Shown in pieces: positions 36,716 to 46,940 of a stretch of DNA of 64,000 nt. Below the pieces are notes generated by a model. That model saw only the letters and a program-made list of their open reading frames with translations. It ran no database searches and was not told the DNA's origin. The translations under genes were made by a program, and so were the position numbers. Position 1 is the stretch's first letter, and every line of letters begins with the position of its first letter. Source of the stretch: Gordonia zhaorongruii (GTDB taxonomy: Bacteria > Actinomycetota > Actinomycetes > Mycobacteriales > Mycobacteriaceae); the NCBI RefSeq assembly GCF_007559005.1, contig NZ_CP041763.1, forward strand, positions 434,001 through 498,000, given 5' to 3'.

Positions 36716-37258
36716 TTAGATGTGATAGATGTCGACGACGTGGTGGATGTAGTCGTTCTTCAACACCACGGTCTTGCGACGGATCAGCGGGTTCTCACCC
36801 GAGAAGTCGATCGTGTAGAACGAGGTCCCGTAGTACGGGTCGATCGTCTTGTACCGGAAGTACATCGTGTGCCAGTTGAAGCGCACATCCACGATGTCGC
36901 CGTCGCGTCCGATCACCTCGACGTTCGAGATGTTGTGACTCGTACGGGCTTCGGGGAGGGATGTGGCCGATGAACGCTCGGTGCGGATCCGGAACACGCG
37001 GTCGGCGAGCCCGCCCTTGTTCGCGTAGTAGATCAGCGAGATCTCGGATTCGGGGTCCTGCGTGAGCTCGTCGTTGTCGTCCCACGACGGCATCCAGTAG
37101 ACGACGTCGTCTGCGTAGCATTCCAGCCACTTCTCAAATTCCCGGTCATCGAGATGGCGGGCCTCCCGGTACAGGAACTGCTCGATCATGTTCTGCGTGA
37201 TCAGCGTGCCGCCGGACTGAGCTGCGGCCGGTGCGCTGGTGGATTCGGTGGTGGTCAT
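36716..37258 (-). CDS. benB: Benzoate 1,2-dioxygenase small (beta) subunit
   Basis: A 180-residue structural beta subunit of a ring-hydroxylating dioxygenase (SnoaL-like cone fold). LYREARHLDDREFEKWLECY, the YWMPSWDDND stretch and the C-terminal VVLKNDYIHHVVDIYHI are characteristic of benzoate/toluate dioxygenases. It has no cofactor and caps the BenA trimer. It lies 13 bp downstream of benA and 13 bp upstream of benC-D, so the three are one transcript. Confidence 0.95.
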   Translation of the reverse strand: MTTTESTSAPAAAQSGGTLITQNMIEQFLYREARHLDDREFEKWLECYADDVVYWMPSWDDNDELTQDPESEISLIYYANKGGLADRVFRIRTERSSATSLPEARTSHNISNVEVIGRDGDIVDVRFNWHTMYFRYKTIDPYYGTSFYTIDFSGENPLIRRKTVVLKNDYIHHVVDIYHI

Positions 37259-37271
37259 GATGATCGTCCTT

Positions 37272-38693
37272 TCAGGCGCACGGGCCGGCGGTGGGCTTCG
37301 GGGCTGCAGCTTCGGCCGATTCCTCGGCGGTCAGGCCCTTGCGCATGGTCTCGAGCCAGTAACCGTGCTGGACGGGGAACAGGCCCTCGTCCTCGTTGCG
37401 CGCACCGGCCGAGATCACGTTCGGCATGTCCAGGGACTCGGCCACCTCGTCGGGGCCGGTGATCCAGTGCTCGGCACCGCGGCTCATGTCGTTCCACGGC
37501 GCTGCTTGTGCACGGAACGTGACCTGGCACGAGCGGAACTCCTCGAGGTCGTCGGGGGTGGCCATGCCGGACGCGTTGAAGAAGTCCTCGTACTGGCGGA
37601 TGCGCCACGACCGTGACGCCGCGCTCTCGCCCTTCGGCGCGATGCAGTAGATGGTGACCTCGGTCTTGTCCGGGGCGATGGGCCGGAAGTGACGGATCTG
37701 CGTGGAGAACTGGTCCATCAGGTAGACGTTCGGGTAGAGGCACAGGTTTCGCGAGCCGCGGACCATGAACTCGCCCTTGGCGTCGCCGAAGCTCTCCTTG
37801 AGTTCGTCCATCCGATCCCACAGCGGGCGGTCCTGAGGGTTGCCCGCCCAGGTCCAGAGGCACAGGTGGCCGTTGGGGTACGACCAGTAGCCGCCGCCCG
37901 ACTTGCCCCAGCTGCCCGCGTCCAGGGTCTTGGTGGCGTTGGCCGACTCGCCGGTGTTACGGCGCGAGGTGGTGGCCGCGTAGTTCCAGTGCACCGCACT
38001 GACGTGGTAGCCGTCGGCGCCGTTCTCCGCCTGCACCTTCCAGTTGCCGTCGTAGGTGTAGGTGGAGGAGCCGCGCACCACCTCGAGGCCGTCGGGAGAC
38101 TGGTCGACGAGCATGTCGATGACCTTGGTCGAGTCACCGAGGTGCTCCTCGAGCGAGAGGACATCGGGGTTGAGGCTGCCGAACAGGAAGCCGCGGTAGG
38201 TGTCGAACTTCGCGACCTTGGTCAGGTTGTGGCTGCCGTCGACGTCGAAGGTGTCCGGATAGCCGGCGCCCTCGGGATCCTTGACCTTGAGGAGCGTTCC
38301 GTCGTTTCGGAACGTCCAACCGTGGAACGGGCACGTCAGCGTGGTGCGGTTATCCGTCTTGCGGCGGCACAGCATGGCACCGCGGTGCGCGCACGCGTTG
38401 ATCAGCAGGTGGAGTTCGCCGTGCTTGTCGCGCGTGACGACGACCGGCTGGCGGCCGATGTACGTGGTGAAGTAGTCGCCGGGTTCGGATACCTGGCTCT
38501 CGTGCGCGAGGTAGACCCAGTTGCCCTCGAAGATGTACTTCATCTCGAGCTCGAAGATGTCCTCATCGGTGAAGATGCGACGGTTCGCGCGGTACACGCC
38601 CGCTTCGCGGTCATCGACCACCGCATCGGAGAGAACCGACGAGAGGTGCTCGAGGTGCGTCGGTAGCGGGGTCTGCGGAACTGTTGCGGTCAT
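37272..38693 (-). CDS. benA: Benzoate 1,2-dioxygenase large (alpha) subunit
   Basis: A 473-residue Rieske oxygenase. The Rieske ligands are Cys101-x-His103 and Cys121-x2-His124 (CAHRGAMLC ... CPFHGW). The mononuclear iron site has His230 and His235 in [12 protein letters not shown], with Asp227 as the electron-bridging residue. BenAB with BenC dihydroxylates benzoate to the 1,2-cis-diol. GGAGG 5 nt upstream fixes the ATG at 38693, so the longer frame to 38753 is not used. First gene of the benAB-CD-R unit, divergent from a LysR gene; a CRP/GlxR-like site lies 50 bp upstream. Confidence 0.96.
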   Translation of the reverse strand: MTATVPQTPLPTHLEHLSSVLSDAVVDDREAGVYRANRRIFTDEDIFELEMKYIFEGNWVYLAHESQVSEPGDYFTTYIGRQPVVVTRDKHGELHLLINACAHRGAMLCRRKTDNRTTLTCPFHGWTFRNDGTLLKVKDPEGAGYPDTFDVDGSHNLTKVAKFDTYRGFLFGSLNPDVLSLEEHLGDSTKVIDMLVDQSPDGLEVVRGSSTYTYDGNWKVQAENGADGYHVSAVHWNYAATTSRRNTGESANATKTLDAGSWGKSGGGYWSYPNGHLCLWTWAGNPQDRPLWDRMDELKESFGDAKGEFMVRGSRNLCLYPNVYLMDQFSTQIRHFRPIAPDKTEVTIYCIAPKGESAASRSWRIRQYEDFFNASGMATPDDLEEFRSCQVTFRAQAAPWNDMSRGAEHWITGPDEVAESLDMPNVISAGARNEDEGLFPVQHGYWLETMRKGLTAEESAEAAAPKPTAGPCA

Positions 38694-38742
38694 GAGGACC
38701 TCCGGATGTCGTGATGTGGGCTGTACTTCGAGGGTGCTCGTT

Positions 38743-38758
38743 TGTGTCACCAATCACA
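38743..38758. promoter_or_regulatory. CRP/GlxR-like site upstream of benA
   Basis: TGTGT-CACCAA-TCACA matches the GlxR/CRP consensus TGTGA-N6-TCACA at nine of ten fixed positions. It lies 50 bp before the benA start codon. In corynebacteria the cAMP regulator GlxR controls aromatic catabolic genes; the same role here is inferred. Confidence 0.5.
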
Positions 38759-38821
38759 CTAGGCGAAACCCTAGGACTGAGCTGGGGGCTGATTGATCGT
38801 CGTATGATCTCAATCGGACGG

Positions 38822-38834
38822 AATATCGCATATT
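38822..38834. promoter_or_regulatory. Palindrome in the benA-LysR divergent gap
   Basis: AATAT-CGC-ATATT is a perfect-arm palindrome in the only AT-rich patch of the 244-bp gap, 104 bp before the LysR ATG. An operator for the LysR regulator is the simplest reading. Nearby TTTATCGAAC (from 38842) loosely resembles the GTTTATCAAT motif of the pca and cat promoters. Confidence 0.35.
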
Positions 38835-38937
38835 GCGCCTATTTATCGAACGTCGTACCGTGATTCACATATGCACCGGGTCACATCGTCGGCACCCTGG
38901 AGATGACGGGCACCGGTCCTGGTGAACGGGGAGATCA

Positions 38938-39861
38938 ATGGAACTGCGCCACCTCCGCTACTTCGCCGCGGTCGCCGACACCTGTCACTTCGGGCAGGCG
39001 GCCGGTCGGCTTCACGTCGCGCAGCCGGCGTTGTCGTATGCGATTCGTCAGCTCGAGGGCGAGCTCGAAGTGGTCCTGTTCACCCGCACCACGCGCCAGG
39101 TGGCGCTGACGCCCGCAGGCGAGTATTTCCAGGACGAGGTCGGGCGCATCCTGGCGTCGGTCGACCGTGCCGTGCACGGTGCGCGGCGTCTGGCCGACGG
39201 CCGCAGCGGACTGATCCGCCTCGGGCTCACCGGTACGGCTGCCTTCTCCCACCTGCCGTCGATCGCGCGCGCCATCGGCCAGGAGCTGCCCGAGGTGGCA
39301 CTGCAGATCTCCAGCGACCTGCTCACGCCTGACCAGTGCGACGGTCTGCGCGACGGGACGTTGGACCTGAGCCTCCTGCGACCGCCTGCCGTCGGAGACG
39401 ACATCGAACTGCGCACCATCGGCTACGAGCCCCTCGTGCTGGCGGTCCCGGTAGATCACCGTCTCGCCGTGGAACCGGTCGTGTCCGTCTCCGACCTGCG
39501 AGCCGAGCCCTTCGTCGTGTACGGCAGCCGCGACTCCGCGGTGACCGCAGCGGCGCTGAAGGTGTGCCGTGAGGCGGGGTTCACCCCGCGCGGTGAGCAC
39601 GAGGCGCCCGGCACCGCCGTTCTCCTGGCGCTCGTCGCCGCGGGTCTCGGTGTGAGTCTGGTGCCCGCGTCGGTGCGCGCACTGCCGCTCGACGGCCTGG
39701 TGATCCGGGATCTGCCCGATGCCGGCGAGATGGAGACCGCCCTGGCATGGCGGCGCTCCCGGGAAAATCCGCTCGTCGACGCAGTCGTCGAGATCATCAC
39801 GGCGATCGACTTCTCCGGCACCTCGCCCCGCGGAGTCTCCACGTCGTCGCCCGAGGGCTGA
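38938..39861 (+). CDS. LysR-type transcriptional regulator
   Basis: A 307-residue LTTR. The winged helix-turn-helix is at the N-terminus (MELRHLRYFAAVADTCHFGQ, QPALSYAIRQLE), followed by a substrate-binding domain with LRLGLTG-like and ISSDLLTPDQCDGLRDGTLD stretches. It is divergent from benA and convergent, across the AAA gene, with catA, so control of ben and/or cat genes by benzoate or muconate is likely (compare BenM/CatM). GGGGAG 5 nt upstream supports the ATG. The target is inferred from position only. Confidence 0.9.
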   Translation: MELRHLRYFAAVADTCHFGQAAGRLHVAQPALSYAIRQLEGELEVVLFTRTTRQVALTPAGEYFQDEVGRILASVDRAVHGARRLADGRSGLIRLGLTGTAAFSHLPSIARAIGQELPEVALQISSDLLTPDQCDGLRDGTLDLSLLRPPAVGDDIELRTIGYEPLVLAVPVDHRLAVEPVVSVSDLRAEPFVVYGSRDSAVTAAALKVCREAGFTPRGEHEAPGTAVLLALVAAGLGVSLVPASVRALPLDGLVIRDLPDAGEMETALAWRRSRENPLVDAVVEIITAIDFSGTSPRGVSTSSPEG

Positions 39862-39890
39862 AGCCTCGGGCCGAGTAGGAAGGATCCGCT

Positions 39891-41471
39891 GTGCTGGCAG
39901 CACCCACGTCGTTGGTGGCGGCGACCTCGTCCGAGGACCTGGCGGCCGCACGCGAGCAGGCGAGGTCGTGGCGCTCACCGCAGATCGGTCTGGCCGACCA
40001 CGTCCTGACCGATGCGGCACTCGTCGATCTCGCCGACACCGCCGTCGCCGTCTCCGACGACTCGTTCGGCCGTGCGGTGGCGGCGATCCGATCGGCCCGG
40101 GCCGGCGATTTCCCGCCCGTTCCGGACATCGGCGCGGCGGCCGAGATGTTCCACTCGTTCCTCACTCGCGATCGCATCGACGGCTGGCTGTACGTCCGCG
40201 AACCCGATGGGTACCTGCACCCGTATCTCGTCATGAAGCTCTCTCTCGAGAACGCGGACCGCACGCACGGTCCCCGGATCAAGTTCACGATGGAGGCCGA
40301 CAACCCCACGGTGAAACGGCCCTCGCGGGCACCGCGGATCCTCTACTTCGAGGAGACCGAGATCGTCGGGAAGGCTCCCGCCGACGTGCTGCTGTCCGGC
40401 GGCGCCTACCGCGAGACCAGCGCGCTCAAGGCCGAGTACCGAGAGCGCAGGAAGCGCTTCACCGAGATCATCGACAGTGGTTTCGGCACGCAGTACACCT
40501 TCACCGGGCGGGCGGTGCACACCGACGACTACCGGTCCGCCAACACACGTGCAGGTCGGAAGGTGGTGCACGACGTCGCACCAGACGAGATCGCGTCGTT
40601 GCGGATGGTGGCGCCGTCCACGTTGTTCGACGAGGGCGAGTTCGGGCCGGTTCCGGTGATCACCGCCGTGCGGGTGTTCGATCTCGCGGCCCAGGACTTC
40701 CTGGACGTGAACACGGGTGACCTCGCGGAATACCGCTACGACGTGCATCTGCAGGACAAGCTCGTCCTGCCCGACGATCAGCGCGAGTTGCTCAACATCC
40801 TGACCACCGACATCTCGGTGTTCACCGGCGACATCATCGACGGCAAGTCGGCGGGAAACGTGATCCTCGCCAAGGGGCGTCCCGGTGTCGGCAAGACCCT
40901 CACCGCCGAGGTGTACGCCGAGGTCACGCGACGCCCGCTCTACTCGATTCACTCCGGGTCCCTCGGCGTCACACCGGAACTCGTCCGGAAGAACCTCGAG
41001 GTGATCTTCGATCGCGCAAAGCGGTGGGACGCGGTCCTGCTGCTCGACGAGGCGGACGTGTTCGTCATGGAGCGCGGATTCGACCTGAGTCAGAACGCGA
41101 TCGTCGCCGAGTTCCTGCGCACCCTCGAGTACTTCGACGGTCTGCTGTTCCTCACCACCAACCGGATCGACGGCGTCGACGAGGCGATCCTCGCGCGGTG
41201 CGCGGCGGTGATCGAGTACCGGCCACCGGAGCCCGATGCCGCCCGCGAGGTGTGGAGGATCCTCGCTGCGGGGAACGACGTGGTGCTGCCCGATGATCTC
41301 CTCGACGATCTGATCGGCGGCTTCCCGGACATCACGCCCCGCGACATCAAGATGCTTCTGCGGCTCGCCCTGCGCATGGCGGCTCATCGGGGTGTGCCGT
41401 TGGATACGGACATCTTCGCGACGAGCGCGCACTTCCGCGGTCTGAACTACGTCCCGCCTGCGAGTCGGTGA
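39891..41471 (+). CDS. AAA+ family ATPase of unknown role
   Basis: A 526-residue protein. The first 300 residues have no domain I recognise; residues 320-470 are a classical AAA+ core with Walker A GRPGVGKT (about 329-336), Walker B LLLLDEADVF (about 383) and a sensor-like LFLTTNRIDGVDEAI. The C-terminal part is helical lid. GTG start with AGGAAGGA upstream, 29 bp after the LysR gene and in line with it, so probably cotranscribed. It may be a MoxR- or Cbbx-like chaperone that remodels an enzyme, possibly of this aromatic pathway, but nothing in the sequence names the client. Confidence 0.8.
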   Translation: MLAAPTSLVAATSSEDLAAAREQARSWRSPQIGLADHVLTDAALVDLADTAVAVSDDSFGRAVAAIRSARAGDFPPVPDIGAAAEMFHSFLTRDRIDGWLYVREPDGYLHPYLVMKLSLENADRTHGPRIKFTMEADNPTVKRPSRAPRILYFEETEIVGKAPADVLLSGGAYRETSALKAEYRERRKRFTEIIDSGFGTQYTFTGRAVHTDDYRSANTRAGRKVVHDVAPDEIASLRMVAPSTLFDEGEFGPVPVITAVRVFDLAAQDFLDVNTGDLAEYRYDVHLQDKLVLPDDQRELLNILTTDISVFTGDIIDGKSAGNVILAKGRPGVGKTLTAEVYAEVTRRPLYSIHSGSLGVTPELVRKNLEVIFDRAKRWDAVLLLDEADVFVMERGFDLSQNAIVAEFLRTLEYFDGLLFLTTNRIDGVDEAILARCAAVIEYRPPEPDAAREVWRILAAGNDVVLPDDLLDDLIGGFPDITPRDIKMLLRLALRMAAHRGVPLDTDIFATSAHFRGLNYVPPASR

Positions 41472-41502
41472 CTCGCCGTGCGCTCCGGCCATGCCACGCA
41501 GA

Positions 41503-41536
41503 GGAGCCGGTCGGCGGAAGACTCCGCCGACCGGCT
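41503..41536. terminator. Bidirectional terminator between AAA ATPase and catA
   Basis: A perfect 15-bp stem (41503-41517 and 41522-41536) with a 4-nt loop lies midway between two convergent genes. No T-run, but the stem is the most stable in this part of the window. Confidence 0.85.
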
Positions 41537-41568
41537 CGTGCTCTCAGCGTCCGTGAGATCCGCCGGGT

Positions 41569-42815
<1,247 letters not shown>

Positions 42816-42936
42816 GTCGGTCAGCTCCGTTTCGTAGGTGGTGTCGGTGTGTGCCGGGTCGGCTCCCGACCTGGCGGTGTTCGAGATGAGTGCATTAGCG
42901 CGATCCAGGCCTTTCCCGCTGATCGGTGCCGGCCGG

Positions 42937-44040
42937 TCATCGGTCGATCCGGTACTCGGCGAGTTTGTCGGCGTCGATCTCGATGCCGATGCCGTCGCCG
43001 GGTAGGCGCTGCAGGCGACCGTCGACGATCTGCAGCGGCTGCGCGAGCAGGTCGTCCTGCATGTCGAGGAAGTTGGAGAGTTCGCCTGCCTGGCGCGCCG
43101 TGCGCTCGAATGCCGTACCGAAGGCCAGGGTGCAGGCGGTGCCGACCTGGCCGTCGATCTGGTTGCCCATCACGACGTCCAGTCCGAGCCCCTCGGCGAG
43201 ATGGTGGACGCGCTGAGATGTGGTGAATCCGGTCCGTGCGGTCTTGATGCTGACGGCGGTCGCGGCACCGCTGAGCACTTCGCGCGTCACGTCGGCGGGG
43301 GTCGGCACGGACTCGTCTGCGATGAACGGAACATCCACCTGGTCGACGAGCCAGCGGCGTCCCAGGACGTCGTCCGCGGGGCACAGCTCCTCGGCGTAGA
43401 GGAGGTCGAGGTCGGCCATCTCCTGCATCGCCCGTGCGGATTCGCGCGGCGTCCAGCCGCGGTTGCCGTCGACGTACAGGTCGATGTCGTCGCCGAAGTG
43501 CTCGCGCAGCGCGCGGACCACGACGGTGTCGAGAGAGACCGGCTTGCGGCCGACCTTCACCTTGAACGTGCTGATGCCGTAGGTCTCGCGCATCCGCTCC
43601 GCCTCGGCGACCATCACGTCGGGTTCGGCGAAGCCGAGCATGTGCGAGACGCGGAGGCTGTCGGTGAACCCGCCCAGGAGTTCGGAGACCGATTGCTCGA
43701 GGGTCTTTCCGAGCGCGTCCCAGACGGCCATGTCGATAGCCGACTTCGCGGTCGGATTGCCGATGGTCCGCTCCAGGCGATCCCGGATCACTTCGCGCTG
43801 GAGCAGCGTGGTTCCGACGACCTCGGGCGCGAACACGTCGTTGACGACGGCGACGATGCCCTTCTGCGTCTCCCCATAGGTGAAGGGTCGCGGCGGGGCC
43901 TCGGCGGTTCCGATGACACCGTCCTCGGTGTGCACCCGCACCAGCACGTGCTGCGCGGTGCGGACCTCGCCCGAGGCGAAACGAAGCGGCTTCACATACG
44001 GGATCGCGAAGGGGATCGCTTCGACGGCGGTGATCTTCAT
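42937..44040 (-). CDS. catB: Muconate cycloisomerase
   Basis: A 367-residue enolase-superfamily enzyme that lactonises cis,cis-muconate. The KxK motif FKVKVG gives Lys160 and Lys162; metal ligands are Asp191 (VDGNRGW), Glu217 or Glu218 (YAEEL) and Asp242 (ADESVP); Lys266 (SIKTART) is the second acid/base. GGGAG upstream supports the ATG at 44040. First gene of the cat unit; its 205-bp upstream region has a CRP/GlxR-like site and palindromes. Confidence 0.95.
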   Translation of the reverse strand: MKITAVEAIPFAIPYVKPLRFASGEVRTAQHVLVRVHTEDGVIGTAEAPPRPFTYGETQKGIVAVVNDVFAPEVVGTTLLQREVIRDRLERTIGNPTAKSAIDMAVWDALGKTLEQSVSELLGGFTDSLRVSHMLGFAEPDVMVAEAERMRETYGISTFKVKVGRKPVSLDTVVVRALREHFGDDIDLYVDGNRGWTPRESARAMQEMADLDLLYAEELCPADDVLGRRWLVDQVDVPFIADESVPTPADVTREVLSGAATAVSIKTARTGFTTSQRVHHLAEGLGLDVVMGNQIDGQVGTACTLAFGTAFERTARQAGELSNFLDMQDDLLAQPLQIVDGRLQRLPGDGIGIEIDADKLAEYRIDR

Positions 44041-44107
44041 GTCGCTCCCGGAGATCTGTTGTCGCGGTAGACGCGACTTTGTGGGCTGGGGCGATCGTCT
44101 CACGTCA

Positions 44108-44123
44108 TGTGATCACGATCACT
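44108..44123. promoter_or_regulatory. CRP/GlxR-like site upstream of catB
   Basis: TGTGA-TCACGA-TCACT matches TGTGA-N6-TCACA at nine of ten fixed positions and contains the symmetric GTGATC-AC-GATCAC. Centre about 75 bp before the catB start codon. It parallels the site before benA. Confidence 0.55.
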
Positions 44124-44160
44124 GATACCAGAGTAGGAGCTAGATAGATATAGAACAAGA

Positions 44161-44198
44161 ACCCAATTTCGTTCAATTGAAACTGGGTGTTTATCAAT
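44161..44198. promoter_or_regulatory. Palindrome and GTTTATCAAT motif upstream of catB
   Basis: ACCCAATTTC (44161-44170) and GAAACTGGGT (44179-44188) form 10-bp arms with one mismatch; within them TTCAATTGAA (44172-44181) is a perfect palindrome. GTTTATCAAT (44189-44198) follows and equals ten bases of the palindrome before pcaF on its other strand. A pathway-specific regulator site is likely; the protein is unknown. Confidence 0.45.
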
Positions 44199-44245
44199 CT
44201 GGGCCGCCATGCGTCGGTGTCGGTGACCCTTGCGGGCGGCCGCTG

Positions 44246-45028
44246 TCAGTCGGCTTCGGGTGTGAAGGTGTCGGGGAGGTAGGGGTCGGCCCAGGCCGCG
44301 ATCAGCTGTGCCGCGCGTCGGGCGTGCTTCGGCTTCGACAGCAGGTGATCCGCACCGTCGAGTGCGATGAAGGACTTGGGATGCCGAGCCGCACGGTAGA
44401 TGCCGTTGGCGTTCCGGATCTCGACCAGCTCGTCGTCGGGCGCGTGCATGATGAGCAGCGGGCGGTCCAGTGCGCGGGCGGCGTTGTGGATGTCGGAGTC
44501 GTGCAGGTCCTGCACGAACTCGCGGGAGACGGTGACGCGCTGTCCGCCGAGGATCACTTCGGCGCGCCCATCGCGCTGCACGTCGTCGAGAATCCCCGCG
44601 AACAGGTGGGTGACGTGACCGGGATCGGACGGGGCGCCGATCGTCACGACGGCGGCCACCTCGGGAATCTCGAGCGCTGCCGGGATGGCGGCGGCTCCGC
44701 CGAGCGAGTGCCCGACCAGCAGGGTGGGAGCGCGGTGGTGCTCACGCAGCCACGATGCGGCCAGCCCGAGGTCGGCCACGTTGGAGGAGAAGGTCGATTC
44801 GGCGAACTCGCCGCCGGAATCGCCGAAACCGGTGAAGTCGAACCGGAGGACGGCCATCCCGCGTGCGGTCAGTTCGCGAGCGACCCTCCTGGTGGCCGGA
44901 TGGTTGCGGCCACCGGTGAAGCAGTGGGCCATGAGTCCGAAGGTCTCCGGCTCCTTGGGTGGCAGGTCCAGTGTTCCGTGGAGCGTCTCACCGTCGGACC
45001 CGGTGAATGTGATCTCTTGCGACTCCAT
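44246..45028 (-). CDS. Alpha/beta hydrolase
   Basis: A 260-residue serine hydrolase of the type often fused or linked to OsmC proteins. HCFTGGRNHPATRRVARELT supplies the oxyanion loop, GHSLGGAAA the nucleophile Ser (about residue 107), HAPDDELV the Asp and DGADHLL the His. FDFTGFGDSGGEF is typical. Substrate unknown. It ends 205 bp before catB on the same strand and lies 18 bp downstream of the MFS gene, so it is likely cotranscribed with the exporter rather than part of the cat unit. Confidence 0.88.
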   Translation of the reverse strand: MESQEITFTGSDGETLHGTLDLPPKEPETFGLMAHCFTGGRNHPATRRVARELTARGMAVLRFDFTGFGDSGGEFAESTFSSNVADLGLAASWLREHHRAPTLLVGHSLGGAAAIPAALEIPEVAAVVTIGAPSDPGHVTHLFAGILDDVQRDGRAEVILGGQRVTVSREFVQDLHDSDIHNAARALDRPLLIMHAPDDELVEIRNANGIYRAARHPKSFIALDGADHLLSKPKHARRAAQLIAAWADPYLPDTFTPEAD

Positions 45029-45046
45029 GGGCCGAGCATGCCAGAG

Positions 45047-46621
45047 TCAGCAGGCCGGTTCGAGGATCTTGCGGGGTGCGAACCAGCCGAGGAAGAGGGC
45101 GCCCACCGCGAGCGTTCCGCCGAGCACCAGGCATGCGGACTGCATCGGTGGCAGGAATGCGCCCTGGGCGCCCGAGACGATCTCGTGGGCGAGTTGCGAT
45201 GCCTGCCCCGGCAGGCTGTCGCTCACCTTGACCGCGCCGGCGAGCGAGCCGCGGATGGCCTCCTCGGCCTGTGCGCCGGCCGCTGGGTCGAACGCGCCGA
45301 TCTGGTTCTTCGCCGCCGCGGCGGTCGCGCCGATGCGAGCCTCGTATCCGGCCGCCATGATGCTTCCGGCGAGTGCGATGCCGATCGCGGCGCCGAACTC
45401 GCGTGCGGTGTCGTTGACCGCCGAACCGACTCCCTGGTTCTCGAGCGGGGTGTTCGACATGATGGCGGTCGTCGACGGGGCGGTCGCCAACCCGATCCCC
45501 ACGGCGCAGACGCTGAGCAGGACGCCGAGTTTCCAGTACTCGTCGGTGTCGACCACGCCGAGCAGGATCACCCCCGCGGCCGTGATGCCGATGCCGGTGG
45601 CGAGAACGAAGCGGAGCGAATCGAATCGCACGGCGATCCAGTTGCCGAGCATGGCGAACACTCCGACGCCTGCCACCATCGGGAACAGCGCCACAGCCGA
45701 CTTGAGGGCCGAGTAGCCGTACACCATCTGGAGTTGCTGGAGGACCAGGTAGAACAGGCCGAACGAGGCGAGGAACTGCAGCGCCACCGACAGTGAGCCG
45801 GACGCGAACGCGCGATTGCGGAAGAGTCCGACGTCGAGCAGGGGGTCGGTCCGACGTTGCTCGATGCGGACGAACGCGACGATGAGTCCGGCTCCGCCGA
45901 TCAGGCAGACCAGGATGAGGGGATCCGTCCAGCCGCGATGCGGCCCCTCGAGGAGTCCGTAGACGACGCCTGCGACCGCCGACATCGAGGTGAGGGAGCC
46001 GAGGACGTCGAACCGCCCGGGGTGTTCGTCCTTCGAACTGCCGATGGTGAGCGTGAGCAGAAAGGTCGCAGCGGAGGAGGCGGCGAATGCGATGAAGACC
46101 GAGTTCCAGTGGAAGAAGTTGAGCAGGAGACCGGTGACGAAGAAGCCGGCGATCGCTCCCGCGCCCGCTACCGCCGCCCACACGCTGATGGCGATCGCGC
46201 GCTTCTCCCGCGGGACGCCCGCGGTGATCAGCGACAGGGTGCTCGGCATGATGAGTGCCGCGCCGACGCCCGCACCGACGCGGGTGACGATGAGGGAGGT
46301 CGGGCCGTCGACCCACACGGCAGCGAGCGATGCGGTGCCGAAGACGGCCAGGCCGACGAGGAGAACGGTGCGTCGCCCGATCCGGTCGCCGATCGCACCC
46401 GCGGGGAGCAGCAGTGCGGCCAGGACCAGCGTGTAACCGTCGATGATCCACGTCATCTCCGCGTTGGTGGCCCCGGTGTCCACGGCGATGTCGGGGAGGG
46501 CGGTGTTGAGGGCGGCCATCGCCGCGACGACCAGGCTCACGGCGGCGCAGGCGGTGAAGATCAGCCAGATCGACCGGAAGGTCATGGAGCCGTCACCGGT
46601 TCGTCGTCCGACACGCATCAT
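45047..46621 (-). CDS. DHA2-family MFS exporter (14 helices)
   Basis: A 524-residue membrane protein of the drug:H+ antiporter-2 family. Motifs: ALPDIAVDTGATNAEMTWIIDGYTL in helix 1 region, GDRIGRR (motif A), TRVGAGVGAALIMPS and the helix-5 antiporter motif AVAGAGAIAGFFVTG. The central loop HPGRFDVLG is typical for 14-TMS members such as LfrA/EmrB types. It probably exports toxic or cationic compounds. AGGGTGA 5 nt before the ATG at 46621. A CRP-like site lies in the gap to the small divergent ORF. Confidence 0.9.
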   Translation of the reverse strand: MMRVGRRTGDGSMTFRSIWLIFTACAAVSLVVAAMAALNTALPDIAVDTGATNAEMTWIIDGYTLVLAALLLPAGAIGDRIGRRTVLLVGLAVFGTASLAAVWVDGPTSLIVTRVGAGVGAALIMPSTLSLITAGVPREKRAIAISVWAAVAGAGAIAGFFVTGLLLNFFHWNSVFIAFAASSAATFLLTLTIGSSKDEHPGRFDVLGSLTSMSAVAGVVYGLLEGPHRGWTDPLILVCLIGGAGLIVAFVRIEQRRTDPLLDVGLFRNRAFASGSLSVALQFLASFGLFYLVLQQLQMVYGYSALKSAVALFPMVAGVGVFAMLGNWIAVRFDSLRFVLATGIGITAAGVILLGVVDTDEYWKLGVLLSVCAVGIGLATAPSTTAIMSNTPLENQGVGSAVNDTAREFGAAIGIALAGSIMAAGYEARIGATAAAAKNQIGAFDPAAGAQAEEAIRGSLAGAVKVSDSLPGQASQLAHEIVSGAQGAFLPPMQSACLVLGGTLAVGALFLGWFAPRKILEPAC

Positions 46622-46648
46622 CAGTTCACCCTATTCATCTGTCACTTG

Positions 46649-46664
46649 TGTCACAGTGATCACA
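46649..46664. promoter_or_regulatory. CRP/GlxR-like site upstream of the MFS gene
   Basis: TGTCA-CAGTGA-TCACA matches TGTGA-N6-TCACA with one mismatch and includes the perfect palindrome GTGATCAC (46656-46663), shared with the catB site. It is 28 bp before the exporter ATG, so a bound protein would repress. Low weight on its own. Confidence 0.35.
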
Positions 46665-46704
46665 CGGGCTCATCACTGCCGTACACGAGCGAAAGTGGAT
46701 CATC

Positions 46705-46839
46705 ATGGCTGCAGATCGCATCGCGCCGTCCCCCGAATTCAATGCCGTCCGCCTGCATGTCGGTCGCCTGCTCATCCTGCTGGCAGGCGTCATCGGCGTC
46801 ATCGCCGCACTGGTCATCATCGTGACCAGCGCTGCCTGA
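46705..46839 (+). CDS. Small single-helix membrane peptide
   Basis: A 44-residue ORF: a 20-residue polar head (MAADRIAPSPEFNAVRLHVG) and one strongly hydrophobic helix of about 22 residues (RLLILLAGVIGVIAALVIIV) ending TSAA. AAGTGGA sits 7 nt before the ATG. It is divergent from the MFS exporter and followed by a hairpin at 46867-46901, which suggests a real transcript. Small membrane peptides can regulate transporters; that role is a guess. No homologue recalled. Confidence 0.5.
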   Translation: MAADRIAPSPEFNAVRLHVGRLLILLAGVIGVIAALVIIVTSAA

Positions 46840-46866
46840 CCGACGACCGGAGCACACAGACGACGA

Positions 46867-46901
46867 ACGCCACCCGTTCGCGTGAAGCGTCCGGGTGGCG
46901 T
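46867..46901. terminator. Hairpin terminator between small ORF and DUF6918 gene
   Basis: Perfect 10-bp arms ACGCCACCCG (46867-46876) and CGGGTGGCGT (46892-46901) around 15 nt, between convergent genes. Confidence 0.65.
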
Positions 46902-46940
46902 CCGTGGCGGGCATGATCATCTCGCCTCAGCGGCTGTCGA

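Noticed and set aside
44151..44165. TAGAACAAGAACCC as a KstR box before catB
   Set aside because: The GTT half-site of TnnAACnnGTTnnA is missing, and the neighbouring genes are not sterol genes.
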